In this document: one piece after another, positions 16,038-24,088 of the stretch
How the letters are laid out: each line of letters begins with the position of its first letter
Numbering within the stretch: the stretch's first letter is position 1
DNA from: Gammaproteobacteria bacterium
GTDB lineage: Bacteria; Pseudomonadota; Gammaproteobacteria; Pseudomonadales; Oceanobacteraceae
Direction of reading: 5' to 3'
Assembly (NCBI GenBank): GCA_013373125.1
Contig: JABXIK010000099.1
Span: 1-35,787, forward strand
DNA: 35,787 bases
Notes under the pieces: model-generated
What the model was told of the DNA's origin: nothing
Databases searched by the model: none
What the model saw: only the letters and a program-made list of their open reading frames with translations
Made by a program: the position numbers and the translations under genes

Positions 16038-17810
16038 ATGACCGATAATAAAAAACCACTTGGCATTACCGACGTCGTATTACGCGATGCACACCAATCT
16101 TTATTTGCCACTCGCATGCGCATCGACGACATGCTACCCATTGCTGAAAAGCTAGATCGAGTTGGCTACTGGTCACTAGAATCTTGGGGCGGCGCTACAT
16201 TTGATTCTTGCATTCGCTTTTTAGGTGAAGATCCATGGGATCGTATCCGTGAATTCAAAAAAGCTATGCCAAACACCAAACACCAAATGTTATTGCGTGG
16301 CCAAAATTTATTAGGTTACCGTCATTATGCGGATGACGTGGTTAACAAATTCGTTGAGCGTGCTGCCACAAACGGTGTGGATGTTTTCCGTGTATTCGAT
16401 GCCATGAATGATCCGCGCAACCTTGAAACTGCGGTAAAAGCGGTTAAAGCAAACGGCAAACATGCACAAGGTACTCTGTCTTACACCACGTCTCCTGTTC
16501 ACAATCTTGATGCTTGGTTGGGTCTTGCTAAGCAAATTGAAGATCTAGGTGCGGATTCCATCGCCATTAAAGATATGGCGGGCATCATTAATCCGTATGA
16601 AGCGTTTGAATTAGTGTCTCGCTTGAAGAAAGAAACCGATCTTGAAGTTCAACTTCACTGCCATGCCACTGCGGGTATGTCGGATATGGCCATTCTTAAA
16701 GCCATCGAAGCTGGTGTAGATCGTGTGGATACAGCGATTTCTTCTATGTCTGGTACGTACGGTCATTCTGCAACTGAAACGGTTGTCGCTGCCATGAAAG
16801 GTACTGATCGCGATACCGGTATTGATTTATTACTTCTGGAAGAAATTGCAGCTTACTTCCGTAACGTTCGTAAGAAGTACGCGAAATTCGAAGGCGCTCT
16901 ACGCGGTACCGATTCACGTATTCTTGTGGCGCAAGTACCTGGTGGCATGTTAACCAACATGGAAAACCAATTACGTGAGCAAGGTGCTTCTGACAAATTT
17001 GACGAAGTACTGCAAGAAATCCCACGTGTACGTGAAGATTTAGGCCACATTCCTTTGGTAACACCTACCTCTCAAATCGTCGGTACTCAAGCGGTATTGA
17101 ACGTATTAACAGGTGAGCGTTACAAGTCTATCTCGAAAGAAACTCAAGGTATCTTGAAAGGCGAATACGGTGCAGCGCCTGCGCCAATGAACGCTGAACT
17201 GCAAGCTCGCGTATTAGACGGTGCGCAAGCGATTACCTGTCGTCCTGCGGATCTGCTTGATAACGAATTGGATAAAATCATCGCTGATGTGGACGCACTG
17301 GCTGCCGATAAAGGCATCAAGCTGGCGGCTGAGAAAATCGATGACGCTCTGACTTATGCATTGTTCCCGCAAATTGCACCTAAGTTCCTAGAAAATCGTG
17401 GTAACCCAGATGCGTTTGAGCCTGCACCGAAAGGCGATGCGGAAGATACTTTCACCATCACGGTTGATGGTAACGAATACGTTGTGAAAGTAGACGAAGG
17501 CGGTGACATCACTCAGTTAGGTGCATTAAACGGTGCTCCAACTAGCCTAGGCGGCGCAGCTGCTCCTGCAGCTGGTGGCGTTGCAGCCTCAGGTGGCGGT
17601 GACCCAATGCCAGCACCACTAGCCGGTAACATCTGGAAAGTGGAAGTAGCACCAGGTGATTACGTGGAAGAGGGTGATCTAGTGGTGATCCTTGAAGCGA
17701 TGAAGATGGAAACAGAAGTGCGCGCAAACAAATCCGGTACCGTGGGTAGCGTGAGTGTGAAAGAAGGCGACTCTGTTGCAGTTGGCGATACACTGCTAAC
17801 CATCGCGTAA
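16038..17810 (+). CDS. oadA: Oxaloacetate decarboxylase subunit alpha (biotin protein)
   Basis: OadA moves the carboxyl group of oxaloacetate to biotin, giving pyruvate; OadB then decarboxylates the carboxybiotin and pumps Na+. The 590-residue protein has an N-terminal carboxyltransferase barrel ([18 protein letters not shown] at residue 10, with [13 protein letters not shown] near 50). Metal ligands H207 and H209 lie in [12 protein letters not shown] conserved association domain follows, then an Ala/Gly/Pro-rich flexible linker (about 500-525). The C-terminal biotinyl domain has biotinylation motif EAMKMETE, with the acceptor lysine at K556. It sits between oadG and oadB with 12 bp to oadB. 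The residue pattern matches characterised Vibrio and Klebsiella OadA. Confidence 0.97.
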   Translation: MTDNKKPLGITDVVLRDAHQSLFATRMRIDDMLPIAEKLDRVGYWSLESWGGATFDSCIRFLGEDPWDRIREFKKAMPNTKHQMLLRGQNLLGYRHYADDVVNKFVERAATNGVDVFRVFDAMNDPRNLETAVKAVKANGKHAQGTLSYTTSPVHNLDAWLGLAKQIEDLGADSIAIKDMAGIINPYEAFELVSRLKKETDLEVQLHCHATAGMSDMAILKAIEAGVDRVDTAISSMSGTYGHSATETVVAAMKGTDRDTGIDLLLLEEIAAYFRNVRKKYAKFEGALRGTDSRILVAQVPGGMLTNMENQLREQGASDKFDEVLQEIPRVREDLGHIPLVTPTSQIVGTQAVLNVLTGERYKSISKETQGILKGEYGAAPAPMNAELQARVLDGAQAITCRPADLLDNELDKIIADVDALAADKGIKLAAEKIDDALTYALFPQIAPKFLENRGNPDAFEPAPKGDAEDTFTITVDGNEYVVKVDEGGDITQLGALNGAPTSLGGAAAPAAGGVAASGGGDPMPAPLAGNIWKVEVAPGDYVEEGDLVVILEAMKMETEVRANKSGTVGSVSVKEGDSVAVGDTLLTIA

Positions 17811-17822
17811 GGGGATTGATCC

Positions 17823-19124
17823 ATGGAAACGTTAATTAAGTTTTGGCACGACTCTGGTTTCTACGCGTTAGAACCAGGTCAGTTAGCCATGATGTTTGTT
17901 GGCTTTTTGATGCTGTATTTGGCCATCAAAAAAGGCTTTGAACCCTTACTATTATTGCCAATCGCGGTGGGTACCTTGATGGTAAACATCCCGGGCGCTG
18001 GCCTTGGTTGGTCTGCAGCGGAACAAGCTATTCGTACGGGCACCCCAGAAGTATTGGATCAATTACGTGTGTTATTTGGTTTAGCGGTTGATGCGGATAA
18101 AACCGCGTTATTAGAAGCTTACCATCATGCAGATACCATCGTTTACAAGAAAGCTTTGGCGTTAGCGTCTGGCTTAGGTTTTGAAAACGGTATGCTGTAC
18201 ACCTTCTACTCCATGACCATTGCCAGTGGTGTTGCACCATTGCTGATTTTCATGGGTGTGGGTGCGATGACGGACTTTGGTCCGCTACTGGCGAACCCTA
18301 AAACCTTGTTATTAGGCGCAGCGGCTCAGTTTGGTATTTTTGGTACTGTTATTGGTGCGGTGTTACTGACTCACTTCGGGATCACGGACTTCTCAATTGA
18401 GCAAGCAGCGGCCATCGGTATTATCGGTGGTGCTGACGGTCCAACCTCGATCTTTATTGCATCTAAGCTAGCACCTGAACTATTAGGTGCCATTGCGGTT
18501 GCGGCTTATTCCTATATGGCATTGGTGCCAATGATTCAGCCACCAATCATGAAAGCGTTAACCACAGAAGAAGAACGTAAAATCAAAATGGAACAGCTAC
18601 GCACGGTTTCTCGTTTAGAGAAAATCTTGTTCCCGATTGCGGTATTGATTCTCGTGGCCTTCATTCTACCTTCAGCGGCACCGCTATTAGGCATGTTCTG
18701 CTTTGGTAATCTTATGAAAGAATCGGGTGTGGTTGAGCGTTTAAGCGATACGGCTCAAAACGCGTTGATCAACGTGGTGACCATCTTCTTAGGCCTATCT
18801 GTTGGTTATAAGATGAGTTCAGATGCGTTTTTAAACTGGGAAACCATTGCGATTATTGCATTGGGCTTAGCAGCATTCTGCGTGGGTACGGCTGCTGGTG
18901 TATTAATGGCGAAAGCCATGAACTTCTTCTCCAAGACACCAATCAACCCGTTAATTGGTTCAGCAGGTGTATCTGCTGTACCTATGGCAGCGCGTGTATC
19001 CAACAAGGTTGGCCTTGAGGCAAATCCTCAAAACTTCCTATTGATGCATGCTATGGGTCCAAACGTAGCCGGTGTAATCGGCTCGGCCATCGCAGCGGGT
19101 GTTATGCTATCCTACCTAGGATAA
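17823..19124 (+). CDS. oadB: Oxaloacetate decarboxylase subunit beta (Na+ pump)
   Basis: OadB is the polytopic inner-membrane subunit that couples carboxybiotin decarboxylation to Na+ export. The 433-residue protein has about nine to eleven hydrophobic helices. Its signature [20 protein letters not shown] has the essential aspartate at D205 (D203 in Klebsiella), and the C-terminus has [22 protein letters not shown] and [18 protein letters not shown] ribosome site AAGGGGA lies just upstream of ATG 17823. It is the last gene of the oad operon, closed by a strong terminator at 19141. The pump suits a sodium-rich marine habitat. Confidence 0.97.
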   Translation: METLIKFWHDSGFYALEPGQLAMMFVGFLMLYLAIKKGFEPLLLLPIAVGTLMVNIPGAGLGWSAAEQAIRTGTPEVLDQLRVLFGLAVDADKTALLEAYHHADTIVYKKALALASGLGFENGMLYTFYSMTIASGVAPLLIFMGVGAMTDFGPLLANPKTLLLGAAAQFGIFGTVIGAVLLTHFGITDFSIEQAAAIGIIGGADGPTSIFIASKLAPELLGAIAVAAYSYMALVPMIQPPIMKALTTEEERKIKMEQLRTVSRLEKILFPIAVLILVAFILPSAAPLLGMFCFGNLMKESGVVERLSDTAQNALINVVTIFLGLSVGYKMSSDAFLNWETIAIIALGLAAFCVGTAAGVLMAKAMNFFSKTPINPLIGSAGVSAVPMAARVSNKVGLEANPQNFLLMHAMGPNVAGVIGSAIAAGVMLSYLG

Positions 19125-19140
19125 GTTGTACGCCTGTTCT

Positions 19141-19168
19141 AAAAAAAGCGCCTAAGGGCGCTTTTTTT
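19141..19168. terminator. Rho-independent terminator of the oad operon
   Basis: A run, stem AGCGCC/GGCGCT (19147-19152 with 19157-19162), loop TAAG, then a T run to 19168. The symmetric A and T runs would allow function on either strand. Confidence 0.92.
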
Positions 19169-19291
19169 ATGTCTTGTTTACGCATCGTTTCCCTAAGCCA
19201 CAATAATTAACCGTATCCGCATTAAGCTTAACGGTATTGCGTTTTATATCTGCCAAAATGAGAACTAAATAATAATTCTAAGGTAGATGGT

Positions 19292-19747
19292 ATGCAGCAG
19301 ATTAAGCACTTCACCAACGCGCAAGATAAGATATTTGCCAGTGTGGTTGTGGATTCACAGCACCACATGCTGAGTTGTCTTTGGCGTTCAGAAGCGTTAG
19401 CTGCTGGGCAAATTGATGATGTCACCGAATATTGTGCCCAGAGTATTCAAACTTTAAAGCTTCATTATTGGTTGAACGATGTAACCTGTATCCAAAGTCC
19501 TTTTCATGCTCATTCTGCAGAAGCGCAAAAAAGTGCATTAGATCGCTTACACGACACGCCGCTTAAAAAGTTTGCCCTAGTATCACAACGGGAAGCCAAT
19601 CCATCTCGATCTGCATTAATACATGCGTTAAAGCAATGCGGCGTCGAAATCCGAACCTTTAAGAATCTTGTATTGGCATCAGAGTGGCTTTTACTGCCCA
19701 GTCTAGAAGATGAAGCTTGGGATAAATGTGACGCCTTAGCGTATTAA
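19292..19747 (+). CDS. Uncharacterised 151-residue protein, possibly STAS/SpoIIAA-like
   Basis: I do not recognise this gene. The 151-residue product has no signal peptide or membrane helix. The C-terminal third (KKFALVSQREANPSRSALIHALKQCGVEIRTF, then a helix ending in EWLLLP) resembles the beta-alpha-beta pattern of SpoIIAA/STAS-like domains described in Bacteroidetes and gammaproteobacteria. That resemblance is by eye only. A ribosome site AAGG (19280-19283) precedes the ATG by 8 nt. It stands alone between the oad terminator and the motor operon, 140 bp before the latter. A role linked to the motor genes is possible but unsupported. Confidence 0.6.
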   Translation: MQQIKHFTNAQDKIFASVVVDSQHHMLSCLWRSEALAAGQIDDVTEYCAQSIQTLKLHYWLNDVTCIQSPFHAHSAEAQKSALDRLHDTPLKKFALVSQREANPSRSALIHALKQCGVEIRTFKNLVLASEWLLLPSLEDEAWDKCDALAY

Positions 19748-19887
19748 TTTGGGTCTAACACGCCAATATTTCACAGTTTCAGCACGAACTCATACTCTCG
19801 ACTAATCTTAAAAAGGAATTAAAAGACAATTACAAATAATGTCGTGATTGGATCTGGGGGAATTGGTTCAATCTCGCACGTGGATAC

Positions 19888-21135
19888 ATGGATATGTCCG
19901 TTTTTAATACTGACCTTTCACTTTGGACGTTGATACTCATCGGCATCATTGTATTGCTGACGGTGTATTTTCAGTTCTTTCGTTATAGCTCTCGGACAGC
20001 AGAGTCCGCACCGACCATTCTCACCAGTATTGGTATTTTTGGAACGTTTCTCGGTGTGGCTTTAGGCTTAAGTGGATTTGATACCGAGCACTTACAGGAC
20101 AGTGTTCCTGAATTATTAAGCGGCTTAAAAACCGCATTTTGGTCGTCAATTGCTGGATTGTTTGGTGCGTTGACCATAAAGTTTCGTGCGGTTATGGATG
20201 CAACTCACGGTGAAGAGCACCATCAGCGTACAGCCAGTATTGATGATTTGAATGATTCATTACGCGCCATCTTAAAAACCCTATCTGAGAATGATGATGA
20301 AACCGCTTTTCAACAAATTGCCCTAATGCGCGTGGAGCAGCAACGCCAAAGCGATGATTTGATTACGGCGATGCAGCACTATCAAGAAAAAATGGTAGAG
20401 GCCAACACACAAGCCTTGATTGAAGCGTTAGCGGTTGTGATGCGTGATTTTAATACCAAAATTGATGAGCAATACGGTGAGAACTTTAAACGACTTAATG
20501 ACAGCGTTGGTAGTATGTTGCAATGGCAACAAGAATATAAACAACAGTTAATGGAGCTGGCAGACAATCAACAACGCATTGGCCAGTCCATGGTAGAAGC
20601 CACCAGTGCATTTGAAAATATGGTGCGACATGCAGAGTCATTCAATGGCATCAGTGAAAGTTTGGGCAATATGTTGCAAGGCTTAAATACACAGCGCGAT
20701 GTGTTGGATAAGCATTTAACCGGTTTGGCCAAATTAGTGAGCGAAGCCGGACAGGGATTACCTCAACTTGAAGAGCGCATCACGTTCTTAACCACGGGCC
20801 TTGCGCAAACATTAGAGCAATACAACTCTCGTATGGAGAATATGTTGTCGCAAACCACACAAAGTATGAATAGCACCACCAATCAGTTGTCCGAGCAGTT
20901 GCAACAGGCGTATGTAGGCGCGTTTGAAAAACTGGATCAGCAAATCATGCAGAGCTTGACCCAAAGTGATAAGAAAATGGCCAAATTGGATGCGGCATTA
21001 GAGCAAGAATTAAATAAATCACTGAAAACGCTAGGGCAGCAGTTGGGTGCATTAAGTGAAAAATTTGTGCAAGATTACGCGCCACTTACAGAGCGGCTAA
21101 AAGATTTAGTACAACTAGCACAAAATAAAGGTTAA
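19888..21135 (+). CDS. ZorA-like MotA/TolQ/ExbB-family motor subunit with long coiled-coil tail
   Basis: This 415-residue protein has three predicted membrane helices at about residues 12-31, 42-62 and 78-98. The second and third carry the ion-channel pattern of the MotA/ExbB/TolQ group: APTILTSIGIFGTFLGVALGL and LKTAFWSSIAGLFGAL. About 315 residues of charged, Gln-rich coiled coil follow. This layout matches ZorA of the Zorya anti-phage system, whose tail extends into the cytoplasm, rather than flagellar MotA or short ExbB. The next gene encodes the matching MotB/ZorB-type partner 5 bp downstream. Two starts (19888 and 19894) are possible; neither has a strong ribosome site. The motor assignment is firm; a defence role is inference. 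Confidence 0.82.
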   Translation: MDMSVFNTDLSLWTLILIGIIVLLTVYFQFFRYSSRTAESAPTILTSIGIFGTFLGVALGLSGFDTEHLQDSVPELLSGLKTAFWSSIAGLFGALTIKFRAVMDATHGEEHHQRTASIDDLNDSLRAILKTLSENDDETAFQQIALMRVEQQRQSDDLITAMQHYQEKMVEANTQALIEALAVVMRDFNTKIDEQYGENFKRLNDSVGSMLQWQQEYKQQLMELADNQQRIGQSMVEATSAFENMVRHAESFNGISESLGNMLQGLNTQRDVLDKHLTGLAKLVSEAGQGLPQLEERITFLTTGLAQTLEQYNSRMENMLSQTTQSMNSTTNQLSEQLQQAYVGAFEKLDQQIMQSLTQSDKKMAKLDAALEQELNKSLKTLGQQLGALSEKFVQDYAPLTERLKDLVQLAQNKG

Positions 21136-21140
21136 TAAGT

Positions 21141-21857
21141 ATGTTAACCGATGAAGAGAAACTAGGAGGGATTCGAGAACAAGAAGGCCACTGGGTCGCA
21201 GTGAGCGATTTAATGGCAGGACTCATGATGGTGTTTTTGTTGATCTCTATCGTGTTCATGATTCATGTGGAATGGCAACGTAAAAAAATAACGGATGTGG
21301 CGATTCTCTATGATCATTTACGCACGCAGTTATACCAAGATTTACTCACTGAGTTCGAGCCAGATTTAAAAACCTGGGGGGCTGAGTTACAAGAAGATCT
21401 AACCTTCCGTTTTAATAAAACAGAGTTGTTATTTGCCAAAGGCGAGTCGGACTTAAATCCAGAGTTTAAAGGTATTTTAGCTGACTTCTTTCCTCGTTAT
21501 CTGCGCATTATCACCGCCAAGAAATACCGTAATGATATTTTAGAAGTCCGTATTGAAGGGCACACCTCCAGTGCATGGTATGGAGCGGCCAGTGAAGATG
21601 ATGCTTATATATATAATATGGCCCTTTCCCAAGCTCGTACTCGCAGCACCCTAGCGTATTTACTTAATCTTCCGGATGTTGCCAATGAAAAGTCTTGGCT
21701 AAAAACCTATCTTACGGCTAATGGTTTATCGTCTGCTAAAGTCATCGTTGATGCAGCAGGATTAGAAAATGATGAGCGCTCCCGTCGAGTTGAGTTTAAG
21801 GTGAGAACCGATGCTGAAGGTAAAATCGCAACGATCTTGGAAGATGCATTGCCATGA
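21141..21857 (+). CDS. ZorB/MotB-like stator subunit with OmpA-like domain
   Basis: This 238-residue protein is predicted to cross the inner membrane once and bind peptidoglycan. Residues 18-42 (WVAVSDLMAGLMMVFLLIS) are the single helix, with D23 at the position of the ion-binding aspartate in MotB, ExbD, TolR and ZorB. A short helical linker follows, then an OmpA-like domain (about 85-230). It shows LFAKGESDLNP, VRIEGHTSS, the N-x-x-LS-x-x-R pattern in NMALSQARTRSTLAYLL, and ENDERSRRVEF at the C-terminus. It is 5 bp after the ZorA-like gene, with AAGG at 21128-21131, and overlaps the next gene by 4 bp. Together the two genes form a complete ion-driven motor unit. Confidence 0.85.
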   Translation: MLTDEEKLGGIREQEGHWVAVSDLMAGLMMVFLLISIVFMIHVEWQRKKITDVAILYDHLRTQLYQDLLTEFEPDLKTWGAELQEDLTFRFNKTELLFAKGESDLNPEFKGILADFFPRYLRIITAKKYRNDILEVRIEGHTSSAWYGAASEDDAYIYNMALSQARTRSTLAYLLNLPDVANEKSWLKTYLTANGLSSAKVIVDAAGLENDERSRRVEFKVRTDAEGKIATILEDALP

Positions 21858-22321
21858 AACTTGTGGATTTTACTCAAGATGAAAGTTTAAACCGCTTGCG
21901 TGATCGCATGGGGACGGATCAGTTTGGGCAGTTTGAATTGTTTGATCCGGAGTTGCATTTAAGTTGGCAAGATAAACAAAACTTGGCAAAAGATTGGATA
22001 AGTATTAACGCCAATCGATTGCATGCGGGTCATGAGCACGCTTTGTACTTTAAAAATTGTCCCGTGGTTGCCAAGGTCGGTAGCGAATTACACTTCGCCT
22101 TATGTGATGATTTAAAAAAGCAAATTAGCCAAGGTTTGCTGGCGGACCTGCCCATTACAACAGGAACAGATAAATTAAGTGAGGCGAAAACATGTCCATA
22201 TTGTTTACATGCCGTTGCCTATGAAGGCTTTGATGTATATCGCCATCGCCACCAAGAATATAACGATAAGATATTAAAAAGTTTTAATTTGGTGAAATAT
22301 CTTCAAGAACGCTGGATTTGA
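21854..22321 (+). CDS. Uncharacterised CxxC/HxH protein coupled to the ZorAB-like pair
   Basis: I do not recognise this 155-residue protein. It is soluble, without signal or membrane helix. Notable residues are C114 and C117 (TCPYC), H119, then H131 and H133 (YRHRHQEYN), a possible zinc site. An earlier cluster comprises H57, H60, H62 and C69, with H80 and C84 following. The CxxC-HxH spacing is not a standard HNH motif, so I do not call it ZorE. Its ATG overlaps the stop of the ZorB-like gene (ATGA, 21854-21857), a sign of translational coupling and a shared job. It could be the effector or regulator of the motor. Nothing shows which. Confidence 0.68.
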   Translation: MKLVDFTQDESLNRLRDRMGTDQFGQFELFDPELHLSWQDKQNLAKDWISINANRLHAGHEHALYFKNCPVVAKVGSELHFALCDDLKKQISQGLLADLPITTGTDKLSEAKTCPYCLHAVAYEGFDVYRHRHQEYNDKILKSFNLVKYLQERWI

Positions 22322-22385
22322 TTGTTTGACAGGGGTGGCTTTCGGCCAGTGATACAAATAGTCAAATGTCTGATTCGTAATGTCG

Positions 22386-22413
22386 TTGTGAGTGAATATT
22401 GTACACCTATACT
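22386..22413 (+). promoter_or_regulatory. Sigma-70 promoter of the Rossmann-like gene
   Basis: TTGTGA (22386-22391), 16-bp spacer, TATACT (22408-22413). A transcript would start near 22420, inside an imperfect hairpin (GCGCC 22415-22419 / GGCGC 22433-22437) that contains the AGG likely used as ribosome site for ATG 22443. This arrangement could limit translation or bind a regulator. Confidence 0.5.
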
Positions 22414-22442
22414 GGCGCCAATTATGTAATTAGGCGCTTGTT

Positions 22443-23987
22443 ATGACGGCTCAAGATGGTATCCAATTTTTATCCAATGCATCGGGTAAGACCAGTACGA
22501 CGCAAACGGGTAAACATATCTTCTCCTATGCTCTAGCTGAACAAGCTCCTCAATTAAGCCATGCTATTTCTAAACAAGCTCAATGGCGAAAACAATATTT
22601 AAATTATATTCCTTTAATGGTTGAAGTGTTCTCTAAGCATCATGACGTTGCGGAAAATATGGCAGCGCGTGGTTTATCAGCCAGTTATGAACGTTTTGTG
22701 TTTGTTCGTGATGGTGAGTCATTACCCTTGAAACAAGCTATGCAAAAACATGCACAGGATTATTTTCACAGTGCGGTTATTCAAGGTGAGGCAGCACGAA
22801 CTTTACGGCTTAGCCTTGAGCATAAAGGCAAACGCTTGTCGGGCGCTGGATTAGAGCGCCAAATTAAAGAGTGGATATCACGAGGCATCATTGAAGCCGA
22901 CCACGGTAATGATGTTTTAGAGATACTAGATAATCAGCAAGCTCTAGATCTCTCGTCTTACACATTTGTGTTATTGGGGGCTGGATCCGAAGTGGGGCCC
23001 ATTAAAACATTGTTAGCTTTGGGCGCCACTGTTATCGCCATTGCTCGAAATAAACCAAATAACTGGAAAAGATTAATTCAATTAGCAAAGGCTTCCAGTG
23101 GCCGATTAGTCGTTCCCTGTCGTGAAAACCCGCAAGGTAAAACCGTAGAAGAAATTGCAAGCATCGCAGGCGCCGATTTACTCACACAAACACCAGAAAT
23201 TGCTTACTGGCTCAATGGATTTCAACAACCGTTAAATATCGGTAGTTACGCGTATCTAGATGGTGCAAAGCATGTTCAAGTGGTGATGGCCATGGATGCC
23301 ATTGTGGCGTATTTACTAAATTGTCGTAATGATATTACGCTATCTTATTTGTTAACCCCTTCGGATGTGTATTGCGTATCCAAAACCATTACCGATCACT
23401 GCATTGAAAAAGCCAATGGCAAAACGCTTAAGTCGATTACGCTACAGTTACTTAACAAATTCAGTTTGGGGGTAATATTTTCTCCAAGCGTGGTGAAGGT
23501 TGTGACAGATGAGCGAGGGCGACGTTCTGGTATTTTGGATAACTTGGTCAGTCAGCAAGGACCAAATTACGTGTTAGCGAAGCATATCCAGCGTTGGCGA
23601 GCCATTGATTCAGCCAAGCGAGGCATTCGTATAAGTTGCAATGTGGCACCGGCATCTTCGACACAATCGGTTACCAGTAATCCGTTTTTTGCTGCAGCCA
23701 TGACAGGATCAGAACATTTTGGGGTTGAAGTATTCACGCCGGATTTAGTGAATGTATTGATGGGATTACAAATGATCCATGATTTACAAAAGCCACAGTG
23801 CCAAGAACGCGGTGAGGCGCTATTTGTATCCGGCGCTAATCACGGTGGTGCTTGGCGAATTGGATATAGTTTCCGTTCGCTACTGGTGTTAAGTCTGTTG
23901 GTAGGTTTTGCACAGAAGCTAAACCCGATTCGTTTTATTGCTCAACGCCTAAAAGTGAAAAACAAGCAGGCATTAGAGTATTCCTAA
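22443..23987 (+). CDS. Uncharacterised Rossmann-fold protein
   Basis: I do not recognise a named family for this 514-residue protein. The middle (about residues 173-202) has a clear dinucleotide-binding pattern, YTFVLLGAGSEVGPIKTLL followed by LGATVIAIAR, where glycines at 179, 181 and 185 resemble the TGxxxGxG turn of short-chain dehydrogenases. The typical SDR catalytic YxxxK was not found at a convincing distance. The N-terminal 170 residues are helical and basic. The C-terminus includes a hydrophobic stretch (SFRSLLVLSLLVGFAQKL, about 472-490) that may touch the membrane. A promoter lies at 22386-22413, so it is probably transcribed on its own rather than with the motor genes. Enzymatic function is a guess; NAD(P) binding is the supported part. 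Confidence 0.7.
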   Translation: MTAQDGIQFLSNASGKTSTTQTGKHIFSYALAEQAPQLSHAISKQAQWRKQYLNYIPLMVEVFSKHHDVAENMAARGLSASYERFVFVRDGESLPLKQAMQKHAQDYFHSAVIQGEAARTLRLSLEHKGKRLSGAGLERQIKEWISRGIIEADHGNDVLEILDNQQALDLSSYTFVLLGAGSEVGPIKTLLALGATVIAIARNKPNNWKRLIQLAKASSGRLVVPCRENPQGKTVEEIASIAGADLLTQTPEIAYWLNGFQQPLNIGSYAYLDGAKHVQVVMAMDAIVAYLLNCRNDITLSYLLTPSDVYCVSKTITDHCIEKANGKTLKSITLQLLNKFSLGVIFSPSVVKVVTDERGRRSGILDNLVSQQGPNYVLAKHIQRWRAIDSAKRGIRISCNVAPASSTQSVTSNPFFAAAMTGSEHFGVEVFTPDLVNVLMGLQMIHDLQKPQCQERGEALFVSGANHGGAWRIGYSFRSLLVLSLLVGFAQKLNPIRFIAQRLKVKNKQALEYS

Positions 23988-24088
23988 TGAGTTGACCACC
24001 CATTTCAGCTGTCCGCTTTGGCCTTTTATTGTCATCTCAGCTTGTGACACACTAACGTTACTCAATACAAGAATAACAAGGTAACGTC

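Noticed and set aside
19888..22321. Complete Zorya defence system
   Set aside because: ZorA- and ZorB-like genes are present, but no ZorC, ZorD helicase or HNH-type ZorE is seen; the next gene is a Rossmann-like protein with its own promoter.
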